This document shows positions 27,552 to 35,587 of a stretch of 64,000 bases of DNA, one piece after another; within the stretch, counting starts at the first letter, position 1, and each line of letters starts with the position of its first letter. Source of the stretch: Caballeronia sp031450805 (GTDB taxonomy: Bacteria > Pseudomonadota > Gammaproteobacteria > Burkholderiales > Burkholderiaceae). Under the pieces are notes generated by a model. That model did no database searches. It was given only the letters and a program-made list of their open reading frames with translations, and was not told where the DNA came from. Location of the stretch: the NCBI RefSeq assembly GCF_031450805.1, contig NZ_JARTVY010000004.1:248001-312000 (forward strand), in the 5' to 3' direction. The position numbers and the translations under genes are program-made.

Positions 27552-27989
27552 ATGAGCCAACCCACGCACACCCGTATCCGCATGTTCAATACAAAGGATA
27601 CGTATCCCAATCAGACGCTCGATAACGATCTTTGCCAGGCGGTGCGCGCGGGCAATACGGTGTATGTTCGCGGTCAGATCGGCACGGACTTCGAAGGCAA
27701 TCTCGTCGGCCTGGGCGATCCGCGTGCGCAAGCCGAACAGGCAATGAAGAATGTGAAGCAATTGCTCGAAGAAGCCGGCAGCGATCTCTCTCACATCGTC
27801 AAGACGACGACGTTTCTTACCGATGTGCGCTATCGGGAGCCGGTGTATCGTGAAGTCGGGAAATGGCTGAAGGGTGTGTTTCCGATTTCTACCGGACTCG
27901 TGGTCGTCGCATTGGGTCAGCCGGAATGGCTCATGGAAATCGATGTGATCGCGGTCATTCCCGATGGATGGACGCCGTCTGCCGCTTAA
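27552..27989 (+). CDS. Rid (YjgF/YER057c/UK114) family protein lacking the deaminase arginine
   Basis: 145 residues, one Rid domain (DLCQAVRAGNTVYVRGQIGTD... and TTTFLTDVRYREPVY). Canonical RidA enzymes hydrolyse reactive imines using an arginine in FPARS-type motifs. Here the aligned stretch reads FPISTGLVVVALG, so that Arg is Ser and this protein belongs to the non-canonical Rid groups (Rid4-7-like), often found in amine and aromatic degradation operons. It is 25 bases after the monooxygenase gene and just ahead of DUF1028, so it likely handles an intermediate of the same pathway. Confidence 0.87.
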   Translation: MSQPTHTRIRMFNTKDTYPNQTLDNDLCQAVRAGNTVYVRGQIGTDFEGNLVGLGDPRAQAEQAMKNVKQLLEEAGSDLSHIVKTTTFLTDVRYREPVYREVGKWLKGVFPISTGLVVVALGQPEWLMEIDVIAVIPDGWTPSAA

Positions 27990-27999
27990 AGGAACACAG

Positions 28000-28677
28000 A
28001 TGACATTTTCAATCGTCGGACGTTGCGATAAAACGGGGCAGCTCGGCATAGCGATCAGTTCATCGAGCATCGCGGTCGGCGCGCGTTGTCCGTGGTTGCG
28101 CGCCAGGGTCGGCGCAGTGGCGACGCAGAACGTGACGCTGCCGGCGCTTGGGCTCTTGATTCTGGATCATCTGAGCGACTCGGAGATGGAGCCTTCCGTC
28201 GCGCTCGATCGTGCTTTAGCCACGGATGCCTTCAGCGATTATCGCCAGGTCACCGTCATCGATGCCCGAGGCCGCACGGCATTCTTTAGCGGCAAGGAAG
28301 CGCTTGGAATCAATCATGCGGTCGCGGGAAATCAATGCGTCGCAGCGGGCAACATGCTGACTAGCATCGACGTCATCGAAGCGATGACGCCCGCATTCGA
28401 GCGCACCTCAGGCGCGCTTGCGGACCGTCTCCTTGCCGCCATGCATGCCGCAATGGAGAAGGGCGGAGAAGCAGGACCGGTGCATTCGGCCGCGCTGAAG
28501 ATCGTGGGCGATCAGGTGTGGCCGATCGTCGATTTGCGCATCGACTGGGCTGAAGACGATCCCATCGGCAAGCTGGCCAGTCTTTGGCAAGCGTATTCGC
28601 CGCAGATGCAGGACTACATCACGCGCGCGTTGAATCCGACCGCCGCGCCGAGCTACGGAGTGCCGGGCGATGAGTGA
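28000..28677 (+). CDS. DUF1028 protein (Ntn-hydrolase fold family)
   Basis: 225 residues from the ATG at 28000, with AAAGGA ahead. The start MTFSIVGRCDKTGQLGIAIS and VGAVATQNVT are hallmarks of DUF1028, a family assigned to the Ntn-hydrolase fold. After Met removal Thr2 would become the N-terminal nucleophile; that is inference from the fold. Hydrolysis of an amide or cyclic amide is the simplest guess. It starts 10 bases after the Rid stop and overlaps the M20 gene by 8 bases. No experimentally proven function for this family is known to me. Confidence 0.85.
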   Translation: MTFSIVGRCDKTGQLGIAISSSSIAVGARCPWLRARVGAVATQNVTLPALGLLILDHLSDSEMEPSVALDRALATDAFSDYRQVTVIDARGRTAFFSGKEALGINHAVAGNQCVAAGNMLTSIDVIEAMTPAFERTSGALADRLLAAMHAAMEKGGEAGPVHSAALKIVGDQVWPIVDLRIDWAEDDPIGKLASLWQAYSPQMQDYITRALNPTAAPSYGVPGDE

Positions 28678-29827
28678 GATGTCGAGCCGGGCCTTGCTCG
28701 AAAAGCTGATCGGCTTTGCCACGGTTAGCCGCGATTCCAACCTGCAGATGATCGAATTTATTCGCGATTATCTGGCGCAGCATGGCGTCGAAAGCGAGCT
28801 GTTCTATAACGATGCGGGCACCAAGGCCAATCTCTTTGCGACCATCGGTCCGAGTGACCGTGGCGGCATCGTGCTCTCGGGGCATACGGATGTCGTCCCC
28901 GTCGATGGACAGGCATGGACCGTCGAGCCGTTTCGCATGAGCGAGCACGAAGGCCGCTTATATGGACGCGGCGCCGCCGATATGAAAGGCTTCATCGCGT
29001 CGGTGCTTGCCGCGGTGCCGCGTTTCGTCGCTCGTGAGTTGCGCTTGCCGGTGCATCTCGCGTTCTCCTACGACGAAGAAGTGGGCTGCCTGGGCGTGCG
29101 CCCGATGCTCGCCGAACTGGAACAACGCCCGCACAAGCCGGTGCTTTGCCTGATCGGCGAGCCGACCGAACTCAAGCCGGTGCTCGGCCATAAGGGCAAG
29201 CTGGCGATGCGCTGTCACGTGAAGGGCGCCGCGTGTCATTCCGCTTATGCGCCGTATGGCGTCAACGCAATTCAATATGCCGCGCGGCTCATCCATCGTC
29301 TGGAGGTGATCGGCGAGCAGCTCGCCCATCCGCAGCATCACGACGAACGATTCGATCCGCCATACTCGACCGTGCAGACCGGTCTCATCAAGGGCGGCCG
29401 CGCGCTGAACATCGTGCCGGAAGAATGCGAGTTCGATTTCGAAGTACGTGCGCTGCCGGGATTCGATGCGAACGAAGTTGCGCATGATCTACTGACTTAC
29501 GCCGAAAGCGAACTGGTTCCGCGCATGCGCGCTGTCAAGCCCGATACCGGCATTCGCTTGCAGGCGCTTTCTGCGTATCCGGCATTGGCGACATCACCGG
29601 AAAGCGAAGCGGCGCGGCTTCTGACGCAACTCTGCGGGTCCAGTGAGTTCGGCACGGTGGCGTTCGGCACGGAAGGAGGGCTTTTCGATCAGGCGGGCAT
29701 CCCGGCCGTCGTATGCGGGCCAGGCAGCATGGATCAAGGCCATAAGCCCGATGAGTTCATCACCGTCGAACAGCTCGATGCATGCGATGCAATGTTGAAG
29801 CGGCTCACGGATCACCTCGCCGGATAA
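28670..29827 (+). CDS. M20 family amidohydrolase, acetylornithine deacetylase (ArgE) type
   Basis: 385 residues. Metal and catalytic residues of M20 enzymes are visible: H72 and D74 in SGHTDVVP, D104 in GAADMKG, E136-E137 in YDEEVGC, and a further Glu in GEPTE, with the C-terminal His in GSMDQGHKPDEF. ArgE-type enzymes remove acyl groups from amino-acid amines. Its place at the end of a catabolic operon, not with arginine genes, implies a deacylation step in that pathway. It overlaps DUF1028 by 8 bases. Confidence 0.9.
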   Translation: MSEMSSRALLEKLIGFATVSRDSNLQMIEFIRDYLAQHGVESELFYNDAGTKANLFATIGPSDRGGIVLSGHTDVVPVDGQAWTVEPFRMSEHEGRLYGRGAADMKGFIASVLAAVPRFVARELRLPVHLAFSYDEEVGCLGVRPMLAELEQRPHKPVLCLIGEPTELKPVLGHKGKLAMRCHVKGAACHSAYAPYGVNAIQYAARLIHRLEVIGEQLAHPQHHDERFDPPYSTVQTGLIKGGRALNIVPEECEFDFEVRALPGFDANEVAHDLLTYAESELVPRMRAVKPDTGIRLQALSAYPALATSPESEAARLLTQLCGSSEFGTVAFGTEGGLFDQAGIPAVVCGPGSMDQGHKPDEFITVEQLDACDAMLKRLTDHLAG

Positions 29828-29840
29828 GTGATCGAAAGGA

Positions 29841-30332
29841 TCATTGATAAGCGAGCAACCGCCCCAGCACTCCCGCCGCCGGCCACAACAACAATGACAG
29901 CGCGGCCTGCACGCGCCCGGCCAACGGAGGTTGCCGGTCCCAATCGAGAAGCCGCTGCGACCAGATGCGACGAAACGCCAACGCATTGATCAGCCCCAGC
30001 AGGATGCAGCACAGCTTCGTTTGCAGCAGAGCATTGCGGTGCAACGGCACGGCATCCGCACAGAAGAGCATCGCACCGCTTGCAATCAAAAGGACTAGCC
30101 CGGCAGCCGCATAGGGCGTGAGTGCGTCGGATACATCGGCTATGGAGAACCGGCGGCCAAGGCCCAGCAAGCGCAAGTCGAGCAGCCCGATCGGGCCGAT
30201 CAGCAGCGTCAGCCCGAGCAAATGAACCAGATTCACCGAGGGATAGGCCCACGGCGAGCTGCGAATCCATAGCGCAAACGCCGACCCTTCAATCGACGCC
30301 GCCAGCGTGGCCGCAGATGTGGCCCACTCCAT
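29841..30332 (-). CDS. DUF6644-like integral membrane protein
   Basis: 163 residues with four hydrophobic spans (for example VNLVHLLGLTLLIGPIGLLDLRLLG and AAAGLVLLIASGAMLFC). I associate this pattern, and its pairing with the small HHGWSSYD protein next to it, with DUF6644/DUF6152 gene pairs of proteobacteria. The conserved His in NLVHLLG and the general fold resemble heme- or copper-handling membrane proteins, but no function is proven. It is convergent with the M20 gene and follows the DUF6152-like gene by 2 bases. Confidence 0.65.
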   Translation of the reverse strand: MEWATSAATLAASIEGSAFALWIRSSPWAYPSVNLVHLLGLTLLIGPIGLLDLRLLGLGRRFSIADVSDALTPYAAAGLVLLIASGAMLFCADAVPLHRNALLQTKLCCILLGLINALAFRRIWSQRLLDWDRQPPLAGRVQAALSLLLWPAAGVLGRLLAYQ

Positions 30333-30334
30333 CG

Positions 30335-30685
30335 CTAACGCAATTCGACCGTCTTGTCATCGACCGTAATGCGTTCAGCGCGCAACTCATGCGTGCCGTC
30401 CGAACGCGGATAGCCTTCGATGCTGACGACCTTGCCCGCCGATAGAGCGTCCATCGGCAGACCCCGCGACTCCATGCGGCTCACCGGCGCAAGTACGACA
30501 TGCCAGCGCGCGCCCTGGTAGTCGACAGCGGCTTCCACATGCGGGTTGCGATACTGAACATCGAGCAGCGGGGCCTGAATTTTCAGTGTCTTCGAAACAT
30601 CGTAGGAACTCCAGCCGTGGTGCGCCGATGCGGTCGCGACGGCGAGTACGGCAGCCGCGCCCATCAGGCAGTGTCGAATGCGCAT
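30335..30685 (-). CDS. DUF6152-like small periplasmic protein
   Basis: 116 residues from the ATG at 30685. The signal peptide is cut after ATASA, which leaves a mature N-terminus HHGWSSYDVSKTL. That His-His start is a typical family mark and could bind copper or another metal (inference). The rest is a small OB-like domain with conserved NPH. Co-transcribed with the membrane protein gene downstream (2-base gap). Confidence 0.7.
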   Translation of the reverse strand: MRIRHCLMGAAAVLAVATASAHHGWSSYDVSKTLKIQAPLLDVQYRNPHVEAAVDYQGARWHVVLAPVSRMESRGLPMDALSAGKVVSIEGYPRSDGTHELRAERITVDDKTVELR

Positions 30686-30861
30686 GTCATCACCTTTGTC
30701 CGTGTTTGCGAGGCCGTTCTTCCGTCGATTCGGAAACGGGACGCATCTCGACCAATATAGGAACATTCGATAGGGTTTTGCAAGGTAAGTGCGTAAATGC
30801 TCCGGTAAGTCGAAACGAGCGGGCCTGTAACCGCTGGTAAGCAGCGGCGAAAAGCGCGAGT

Positions 30862-31104
30862 TCATCGCGCGATCGCAAGACTGTGCGCACCGTGACAATG
30901 CGATGGTCCCATTCCGATGGGTCTTTCTCGCCAAGGAGCGCACCGCATGAACGTTACGAACCCACTCGCCACGCACAGGACGCAGGCAAGCGCATCGACG
31001 CTGCCCATCAAGCGCAGCCAGAATGCCGCCACCAGCGCAGGCACCGCGAAGTCCACGACAGCGCCAACGACGCCCGCCAATCCACCGCATCTCGGCAATA
31101 CCAT
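30862..31104 (-). CDS. Possible small membrane protein
   Basis: 80 residues from the ATG at 31104 (a GTG at 31113 is also in frame). Two hydrophobic stretches (LAGVVGAVVDFAVPALVAAFWL and VDALACVLCVASGFVTFM) are far more hydrophobic than expected from the opposite strand, where the same DNA encodes a low-complexity Thr/Ala/Pro-rich frame. No family is recognised. It fills most of the space between the DUF6152-like gene and the DUF6726-like gene, which is why I list it. Confidence 0.4.
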   Translation of the reverse strand: MVLPRCGGLAGVVGAVVDFAVPALVAAFWLRLMGSVDALACVLCVASGFVTFMRCAPWRERPIGMGPSHCHGAHSLAIAR

Positions 31105-31127
31105 CGACACCACGGCCTGAGCGATTC

Positions 31128-31310
31128 ATGCAAATGCGCATCCAATCCGCGCTGCTGTGCGCGATCGTTGCAGCGTGCCCCTTCATGTTCGACGGCTGCG
31201 CGGTTGCCGCGCTGCCATGCCGCCTGACATCCGCGACGCTGAAGATCGTGCCCGTCGTCGGTCATGCGGCGGCCACGCCTTTCGATGCCTGTGCCGCTGC
31301 GATCGACTGA
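31128..31310 (+). CDS. DUF6726-like small envelope protein
   Basis: 60 residues. A hydrophobic N-terminus is followed by GCAVAALPCRLTSATLKIVPVVGHAAATPFDACAAAID, a short conserved sequence I associate with DUF6726 proteins of Burkholderiaceae. The lipobox-like DGC suggests a lipoprotein or exported peptide. The next gene begins one base after its stop, so the two are translationally coupled. Confidence 0.65.
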   Translation: MQMRIQSALLCAIVAACPFMFDGCAVAALPCRLTSATLKIVPVVGHAAATPFDACAAAID

Positions 31311-31311
31311 C

Positions 31312-31938
31312 ATGCACATTCACTTGCGACGTATCGCGGCGCGTGTCCTCATTGCAGCCATCATGCTGCCGCTGCTCGCGCACGCGGAGAGACCTTACGC
31401 ATTTCGAGGCCTGCAGTTGGGCGTATCGCTCGATGACTTCCGACGTCACGAACATGCACGCGCGCTTCCGGCCGGCAGTCTCGCGGTCTGCACGACCGAC
31501 CCCGAAGCCGCCTCTCTAGGGATGGAGCTGAGCGATCCGCATAGCGTTTCCATCGCGTGCAAGTGGGCGCATCGGACAGAGCAGGGGTGGCGGCCATCGC
31601 AGGCGGTCGTCGATTGCGCGCCTTCGTTCGATCACGTCATGCGCTTCGCCGCGATGCCGGGCGAAAGCGAACCGCGTCTCTATCGCATGTCCTTCGTGTT
31701 CGATGCCCGCCTTGCGAGCGACTTCGCCGATGCGCTCGCGCTGAAGTACGGCGCGAGCCGCGTCAGGCGCGAGCACGGTTACACGCGGTACGTCTGGGAA
31801 AACGCCGCAAGCACCATCACGCTCGAAGCAAACGCGGGCGCGGCGACGGCGCGCGTCATCTATCGCCTGAAAGATCACGAAGCGTGGCTCGCGCGGCTCA
31901 CCGAACAATGGCGCGCGGCTGCCGCGGATGCGCCCTGA
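31312..31938 (+). CDS. Exported protein of unknown function
   Basis: 208 residues from the ATG at 31312. A signal peptide (ARVLIAAIMLPLLAHAE) precedes a domain that begins YAFRGLQLGVSLDDFRR, a phrase seen in periplasmic proteins with a short flexible-recognition fold. Two or three cysteines (CTTDPEA, IACKWAH, VDCAPSF) could form disulfides. No family was recognised. It sits between the DUF6726-like gene (1 base) and the FlgH-like gene (16 bases), so the three probably form one operon. Confidence 0.7.
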   Translation: MHIHLRRIAARVLIAAIMLPLLAHAERPYAFRGLQLGVSLDDFRRHEHARALPAGSLAVCTTDPEAASLGMELSDPHSVSIACKWAHRTEQGWRPSQAVVDCAPSFDHVMRFAAMPGESEPRLYRMSFVFDARLASDFADALALKYGASRVRREHGYTRYVWENAASTITLEANAGAATARVIYRLKDHEAWLARLTEQWRAAAADAP

Positions 31939-31954
31939 ACAGGAACATCACATC

Positions 31955-32623
31955 ATGAGAATTGCGCTTGTCGCGTCCGCGGCGCTTGCGCTTAGCGCTT
32001 GCTCATCCACTTCGTCCTCGTCGCGATCGATCGTCGAGATGCCGACGTTCGCGCCGAGTGTCTCGCAGCCCGTCAACGTCAACACGCAAGGCGCGATCTT
32101 TCAGTCAGGCAGCGCTTACTCGTTGTATGAGACGCCGCGTGCGCAAAAAGTGGGGGACGTGCTCGCGATTCGCCTCTCCGAGTCCTATCGCGGCAGCAAT
32201 ACCGCCGATGCAAAAGCCAGCCGCGAAAGCTCGATCAGCGCCGAAGCCGCCGACAAGACCACGGGTGCAGCCGCGCGCCTCGCGCGGCTTTTCAACGTCG
32301 GCTCCGCATCGACGAGCTTCAACGGATCGGGCAGCACATCGAACATCAGCGCGATGGACGGCACGCTCGCGGTGTCGGTCATCGGCACATTGCCCGGCGG
32401 CAATCTCGTCGTGGCGGGCGACAAGATCATTGCGATGGGCGGCAATCAGGACCGTCTGCGCTTCTCGGGGATCGTCAATCCTAAGGATGTCGAAGCAGGT
32501 AACTATGTGGCTTCGAACAAGGTGGCGAACGCCCGTATCGAACAGGCCGGCGTCGGCATGCTCGCGGACTCGACCACGATGGGCTGGCTACAGCGCCTCT
32601 TCATGAGCGTGCTCACGTTCTGA
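31955..32623 (+). CDS. flgH: FlgH-like flagellar L-ring lipoprotein, isolated copy
   Basis: 222 residues. The lipobox LSAC places the lipidated Cys near residue 20. The chain matches FlgH along its length: GDVLAIRLSESYRGSNTADAKASRESS, then FNGSGSTSNISAMDGTLAVSVIGTLPGGNLVVAGDK, FSGIVNPKDVEAGN, and the C-terminal MGWLQRLF. FlgH forms the outer-membrane L-ring of the flagellar motor. No flgA-I or other ring genes are nearby, so this is an orphan homologue, co-oriented with two small envelope genes. It could be a spare L-ring or serve another outer-membrane conduit. Confidence 0.85.
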   Translation: MRIALVASAALALSACSSTSSSSRSIVEMPTFAPSVSQPVNVNTQGAIFQSGSAYSLYETPRAQKVGDVLAIRLSESYRGSNTADAKASRESSISAEAADKTTGAAARLARLFNVGSASTSFNGSGSTSNISAMDGTLAVSVIGTLPGGNLVVAGDKIIAMGGNQDRLRFSGIVNPKDVEAGNYVASNKVANARIEQAGVGMLADSTTMGWLQRLFMSVLTF

Positions 32624-32635
32624 ACCGCGAGCGCG

Positions 32636-33367
32636 TCAAAGTGGCGGGGCGTGCTCGGCCGCGCCCGGATCGCCGTGCGGCACGAAAATATAGCCACGTC
32701 CCCACACCGTTTGCACATAGCGCGGCTCGGACGGGTCCGTTTCGATGAGACGCCGCAGCCGCCAGATGGCGACATCGAGACTGCGATCGCGATGCGCGCT
32801 GTTGCCGCGCATGCGTTCGTTGAGTTGCGCGCGCGTGAGCACGACCATTTCATGCCGGATGAGAATCTTGAGCAGCGCGAATTCCGCCGAACGCAGCGGC
32901 AGACGCGCACCGTCACGGCGCAATTCGCGTGCGGTGAAGTCGATCTCGAACGGACCGAAGCGATACGCGGGCCGTATCTCCGGCGCGCCGGGTGCATCGA
33001 CATGGCGGCGTCGCAACACCGAGCGTATGCGTGCAAGCAATTCGCGCGGATCGAAGGGCTTCGATAGGTAATCGTCGGCGCCGAGTTCGAGGCCGATCAC
33101 GCGGTCGATCACATCCGAACGAGCGGTCAGCAAGATAACCGGCACGTCCTCGCCCGCGCTGCGAAGCTCGCGCAGTGCATTGATCCCATCCTTGCCGGGC
33201 ATCATTACGTCGAGCACGACGAGCGATGGCCGCTCGGCTTCGATGCTGCGTTTCAAGGCTGCGCCGTCGTGCAGCACCGACACGGCGAAGCCGTGGCCTT
33301 GCAGATATTCGCGCACGTGGTCGCGCACCACGGGGTCGTCATCGACCATCAATACATGTTGAGTCAT
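32636..33367 (-). CDS. OmpR-family response regulator (copy A)
   Basis: 243 residues from the ATG at 33367. Receiver domain with phosphoacceptor D53 in VVLDVMMPGKDG and the conserved Lys in YLSKPFDPRELLARI, then an OmpR-type winged HTH (RSLDVAIWRLRRLIE, YVQTVWGRGYIFVP). It is a close paralogue of the regulator at 33523, with the same spacing to D53 and many shared phrases. It is divergent from that gene and convergent with the FlgH-like gene (12-base gap). It has no kinase partner of its own here and may share the kinase at 34235. Confidence 0.93.
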   Translation of the reverse strand: MTQHVLMVDDDPVVRDHVREYLQGHGFAVSVLHDGAALKRSIEAERPSLVVLDVMMPGKDGINALRELRSAGEDVPVILLTARSDVIDRVIGLELGADDYLSKPFDPRELLARIRSVLRRRHVDAPGAPEIRPAYRFGPFEIDFTARELRRDGARLPLRSAEFALLKILIRHEMVVLTRAQLNERMRGNSAHRDRSLDVAIWRLRRLIETDPSEPRYVQTVWGRGYIFVPHGDPGAAEHAPPL

Positions 33368-33417
33368 GCGCCGCATTCTATGCGCGGCGTCGCGGAAATC
33401 GCGATACGAAATACTTT

Positions 33418-33462
33418 CCGATTCTTTCGCGGTGACGTGCCGTGAGCGTTCGTAAGAATCGG
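33418..33462. promoter_or_regulatory. Inverted repeat between two divergent response-regulator genes
   Basis: CCGATTCTT (33418-33426) is perfectly inverted as AAGAATCGG (33454-33462), and the match extends by TCG/CGT-type flanks. The 27-base spacer is about 2.5 helical turns. Lying between two paralogous, divergent OmpR-type regulators, it is a likely shared operator; which regulator binds is inference. Confidence 0.55.
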
Positions 33463-33522
33463 TAATGGCATCGCTTATTGCGAAAGACGCCTGTTTCATG
33501 GGCTCGCCATTACAATTTCGGG

Positions 33523-34257
33523 ATGGCTATTTCGGTTCTCATTGTCGACGACGATTCCGTGGTGCGCGATCTGTTGCGCCGCTTTCTGCACGAACGCGGC
33601 GTGCAGGTCTCCGTGCTGCACGATGGAAGCGGGCTCGCGCATCGACTCGAACTGGAGCGGCCGTCCATCGTCGTGCTCGACATCATGATGCCGGACACCG
33701 ATGGCCTGCGTGCATTACGCATGCTGCGGGCAGGCGGCGACGACATCCCGGTGATCCTGCTCACGGGGCGCGCGAGCGTGAACGACAAGATCGCGGGCCT
33801 GCAGTCGGGCGCGGACGATTACCTCGCCAAGCCCTTCGATCCGCGCGAGCTGCTTGCGCGCATCGAGACGGTGCTGCGCCGTCGCGCGATTGTGCCGAGC
33901 CGTCCCGAGCCGTGCGCGCGAGAACGCGTCGGCCGCTTCGAACTGGATTTCGTCACGCGTTCGCTGGTCGGTGGCGACGAGCGCATCGCGCTGCGCGACA
34001 GCGAATTCGCGTTGCTCAAGATATTCATGAAGCATCCGTACAAGGTGCTTTCGCGCGTGCTCATTCACGATCTGCTGCGCGGCGACGATCTCTCCTATCG
34101 CGATCGCGGGCTCGATGTGCCGATCTGGCGCCTGCGCCGCATCATCGAGGATGACCCTTCTAACCCGCGTCACGTGCAGACGGTGCGCGGCCAGGGCTAT
34201 GTGTTCGTGCCCGATATCGACGGCGCCGCGTTCGATGCGCGTCCAGGCGGTGTTTGA
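33523..34257 (+). CDS. OmpR-family response regulator (copy B)
   Basis: 244 residues from the ATG at 33523. Receiver with D53 in VVLDIMMPDTDG and Lys in YLAKPFDPRELLARI, then the winged HTH (RGLDVPIWRLRRIIEDD, HVQTVRGQGYVFVP). The sensor kinase gene overlaps its 3' end by 23 bases, so the two form a classic pair. Its strong likeness to copy A points to a local inverted duplication. Confidence 0.94.
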   Translation: MAISVLIVDDDSVVRDLLRRFLHERGVQVSVLHDGSGLAHRLELERPSIVVLDIMMPDTDGLRALRMLRAGGDDIPVILLTGRASVNDKIAGLQSGADDYLAKPFDPRELLARIETVLRRRAIVPSRPEPCARERVGRFELDFVTRSLVGGDERIALRDSEFALLKIFMKHPYKVLSRVLIHDLLRGDDLSYRDRGLDVPIWRLRRIIEDDPSNPRHVQTVRGQGYVFVPDIDGAAFDARPGGV

Positions 34258-35569
34258 ATGGCTGCGCCGTCGCGCGGCGGGCGTCTGTAACACGCTCTTC
34301 GGGCGTACCGCGCTGATTTCGATTGTCGTGCTGTTGATCGTCCAGAGTGGATGGTTCGCCATACTGATGAATCAGGGAAGGCGCAACGAAGCCGATGGCT
34401 ATGCGCGCGGACTGCTGCTCGTGCTCGAAGCGGCACATAGCGATGCAGCGCTCGATGGCCGCCTCGCGCGTGCAATGCATGTGCATACCGTGCCGGTGTG
34501 GAACATGCCGAAGCCCGTCGTATTGCATGCGCCGGTCGGCACGCGTCACGCGCATCTTGCGCGCCAGCTGGCGGAGGGCCTGCCGACTGGCACGCGCATC
34601 GCGGTCGACACGGATGCGAAGGACATGTCTCGCCTGTGGGTGCGGTATCCATCGAGCAGCTTCTGGATCGTCACGCCCATCGACGTGCCGCATCCCGCGC
34701 CGTTCGTTGCGGAGTCGGTCGTCATGCTGCTGGGGGCCGTGCTGCTGTCGCTGATCGCGACGTGGCAATTGCAGCGGCCACTCGCGCGCGTCGCGCAGGC
34801 TGCACGGCGCTTCGGCGACGGCGAGCGTCCCGCGCCCGTCGACGAGAAAGGCCCGCGCGAGTTGCGCGAACTGATCGGCGCATTCAACCGGATGATGCGT
34901 CGCGTGTCGGATGCCGAGGACGACAAGACGGTGATGCTCGCGGGCGTCGCGCACGATCTCAAGGCGCCGCTCACGCGTCTGCGCTTGCGCGCGAGCGTGC
35001 AACAGGACGATGCCTCGGGCGGGCGCAAGGATACGCTGCGCGATATCGATTCGTTGACGCGCATCGTCCAGCAGTTCCTCGAATTTGCCGCACGCGCGCC
35101 GGCTGATACTTCGGTGAGCCATGTCGACGCGTTCATCGCCGAGCAGTTTCCCGCTCCCGATGACGGCGGCGATGCGCTCTTCGCACTATCGCTCGAAGCA
35201 GGCGATGCCTTCCGGCTGCCGCGCACGGTCATCGACCGCTTGATGACGAATCTCGTGGACAATGCGCTCGAACATGGCGAGCCGCCAGTCGAGATTCGTA
35301 CCGCGCGTCTCGACGATGCGTGGCTGATCGAAGTAAGCGATCACGGTCCTGGCATTCCTGACGAGCGTATCGAAGACGCGATGCGGCCGTTCGTCCGCCT
35401 GGATCCGGCGCGCAGCGGCGATGGACATTGCGGCCTCGGCCTTGCGATCGTCGCACGGCTCGCACGTGAACTCGACGGGCGATGCGAGATCGGCAATGCG
35501 GCGGGTGGCGGGCTGACGGTGCGTATCGTCGTGGCGGATCGGGACGCGCCTGCACGATCGACCAAGTAG
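34235..35569 (+). CDS. Sensor histidine kinase (EnvZ-like)
   Basis: 444 residues from the ATG at 34235. Membrane spans at about 25-45 and 160-177 flank a periplasmic region of about 115 residues. A HAMP domain follows (LQRPLARVAQAARRFGDGE...), then the HisKA box GVAHDLKAPLTRLR with phosphoacceptor H240, and the HATPase with N box LMTNLVDNALEHG, G1 DHGPGIPD and G2 CGLGLAIV. It should phosphorylate regulator B and possibly regulator A. The signal is unknown. Confidence 0.93.
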   Translation: MRVQAVFEWLRRRAAGVCNTLFGRTALISIVVLLIVQSGWFAILMNQGRRNEADGYARGLLLVLEAAHSDAALDGRLARAMHVHTVPVWNMPKPVVLHAPVGTRHAHLARQLAEGLPTGTRIAVDTDAKDMSRLWVRYPSSSFWIVTPIDVPHPAPFVAESVVMLLGAVLLSLIATWQLQRPLARVAQAARRFGDGERPAPVDEKGPRELRELIGAFNRMMRRVSDAEDDKTVMLAGVAHDLKAPLTRLRLRASVQQDDASGGRKDTLRDIDSLTRIVQQFLEFAARAPADTSVSHVDAFIAEQFPAPDDGGDALFALSLEAGDAFRLPRTVIDRLMTNLVDNALEHGEPPVEIRTARLDDAWLIEVSDHGPGIPDERIEDAMRPFVRLDPARSGDGHCGLGLAIVARLARELDGRCEIGNAAGGGLTVRIVVADRDAPARSTK

Positions 35570-35587
35570 TAAGAATAACGAAACGAT

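Noticed and set aside
30946..31120. Plus-strand Thr/Ala/Pro-rich frame
   Set aside because: Low-complexity composition; the opposite strand encodes a far more credible hydrophobic protein.
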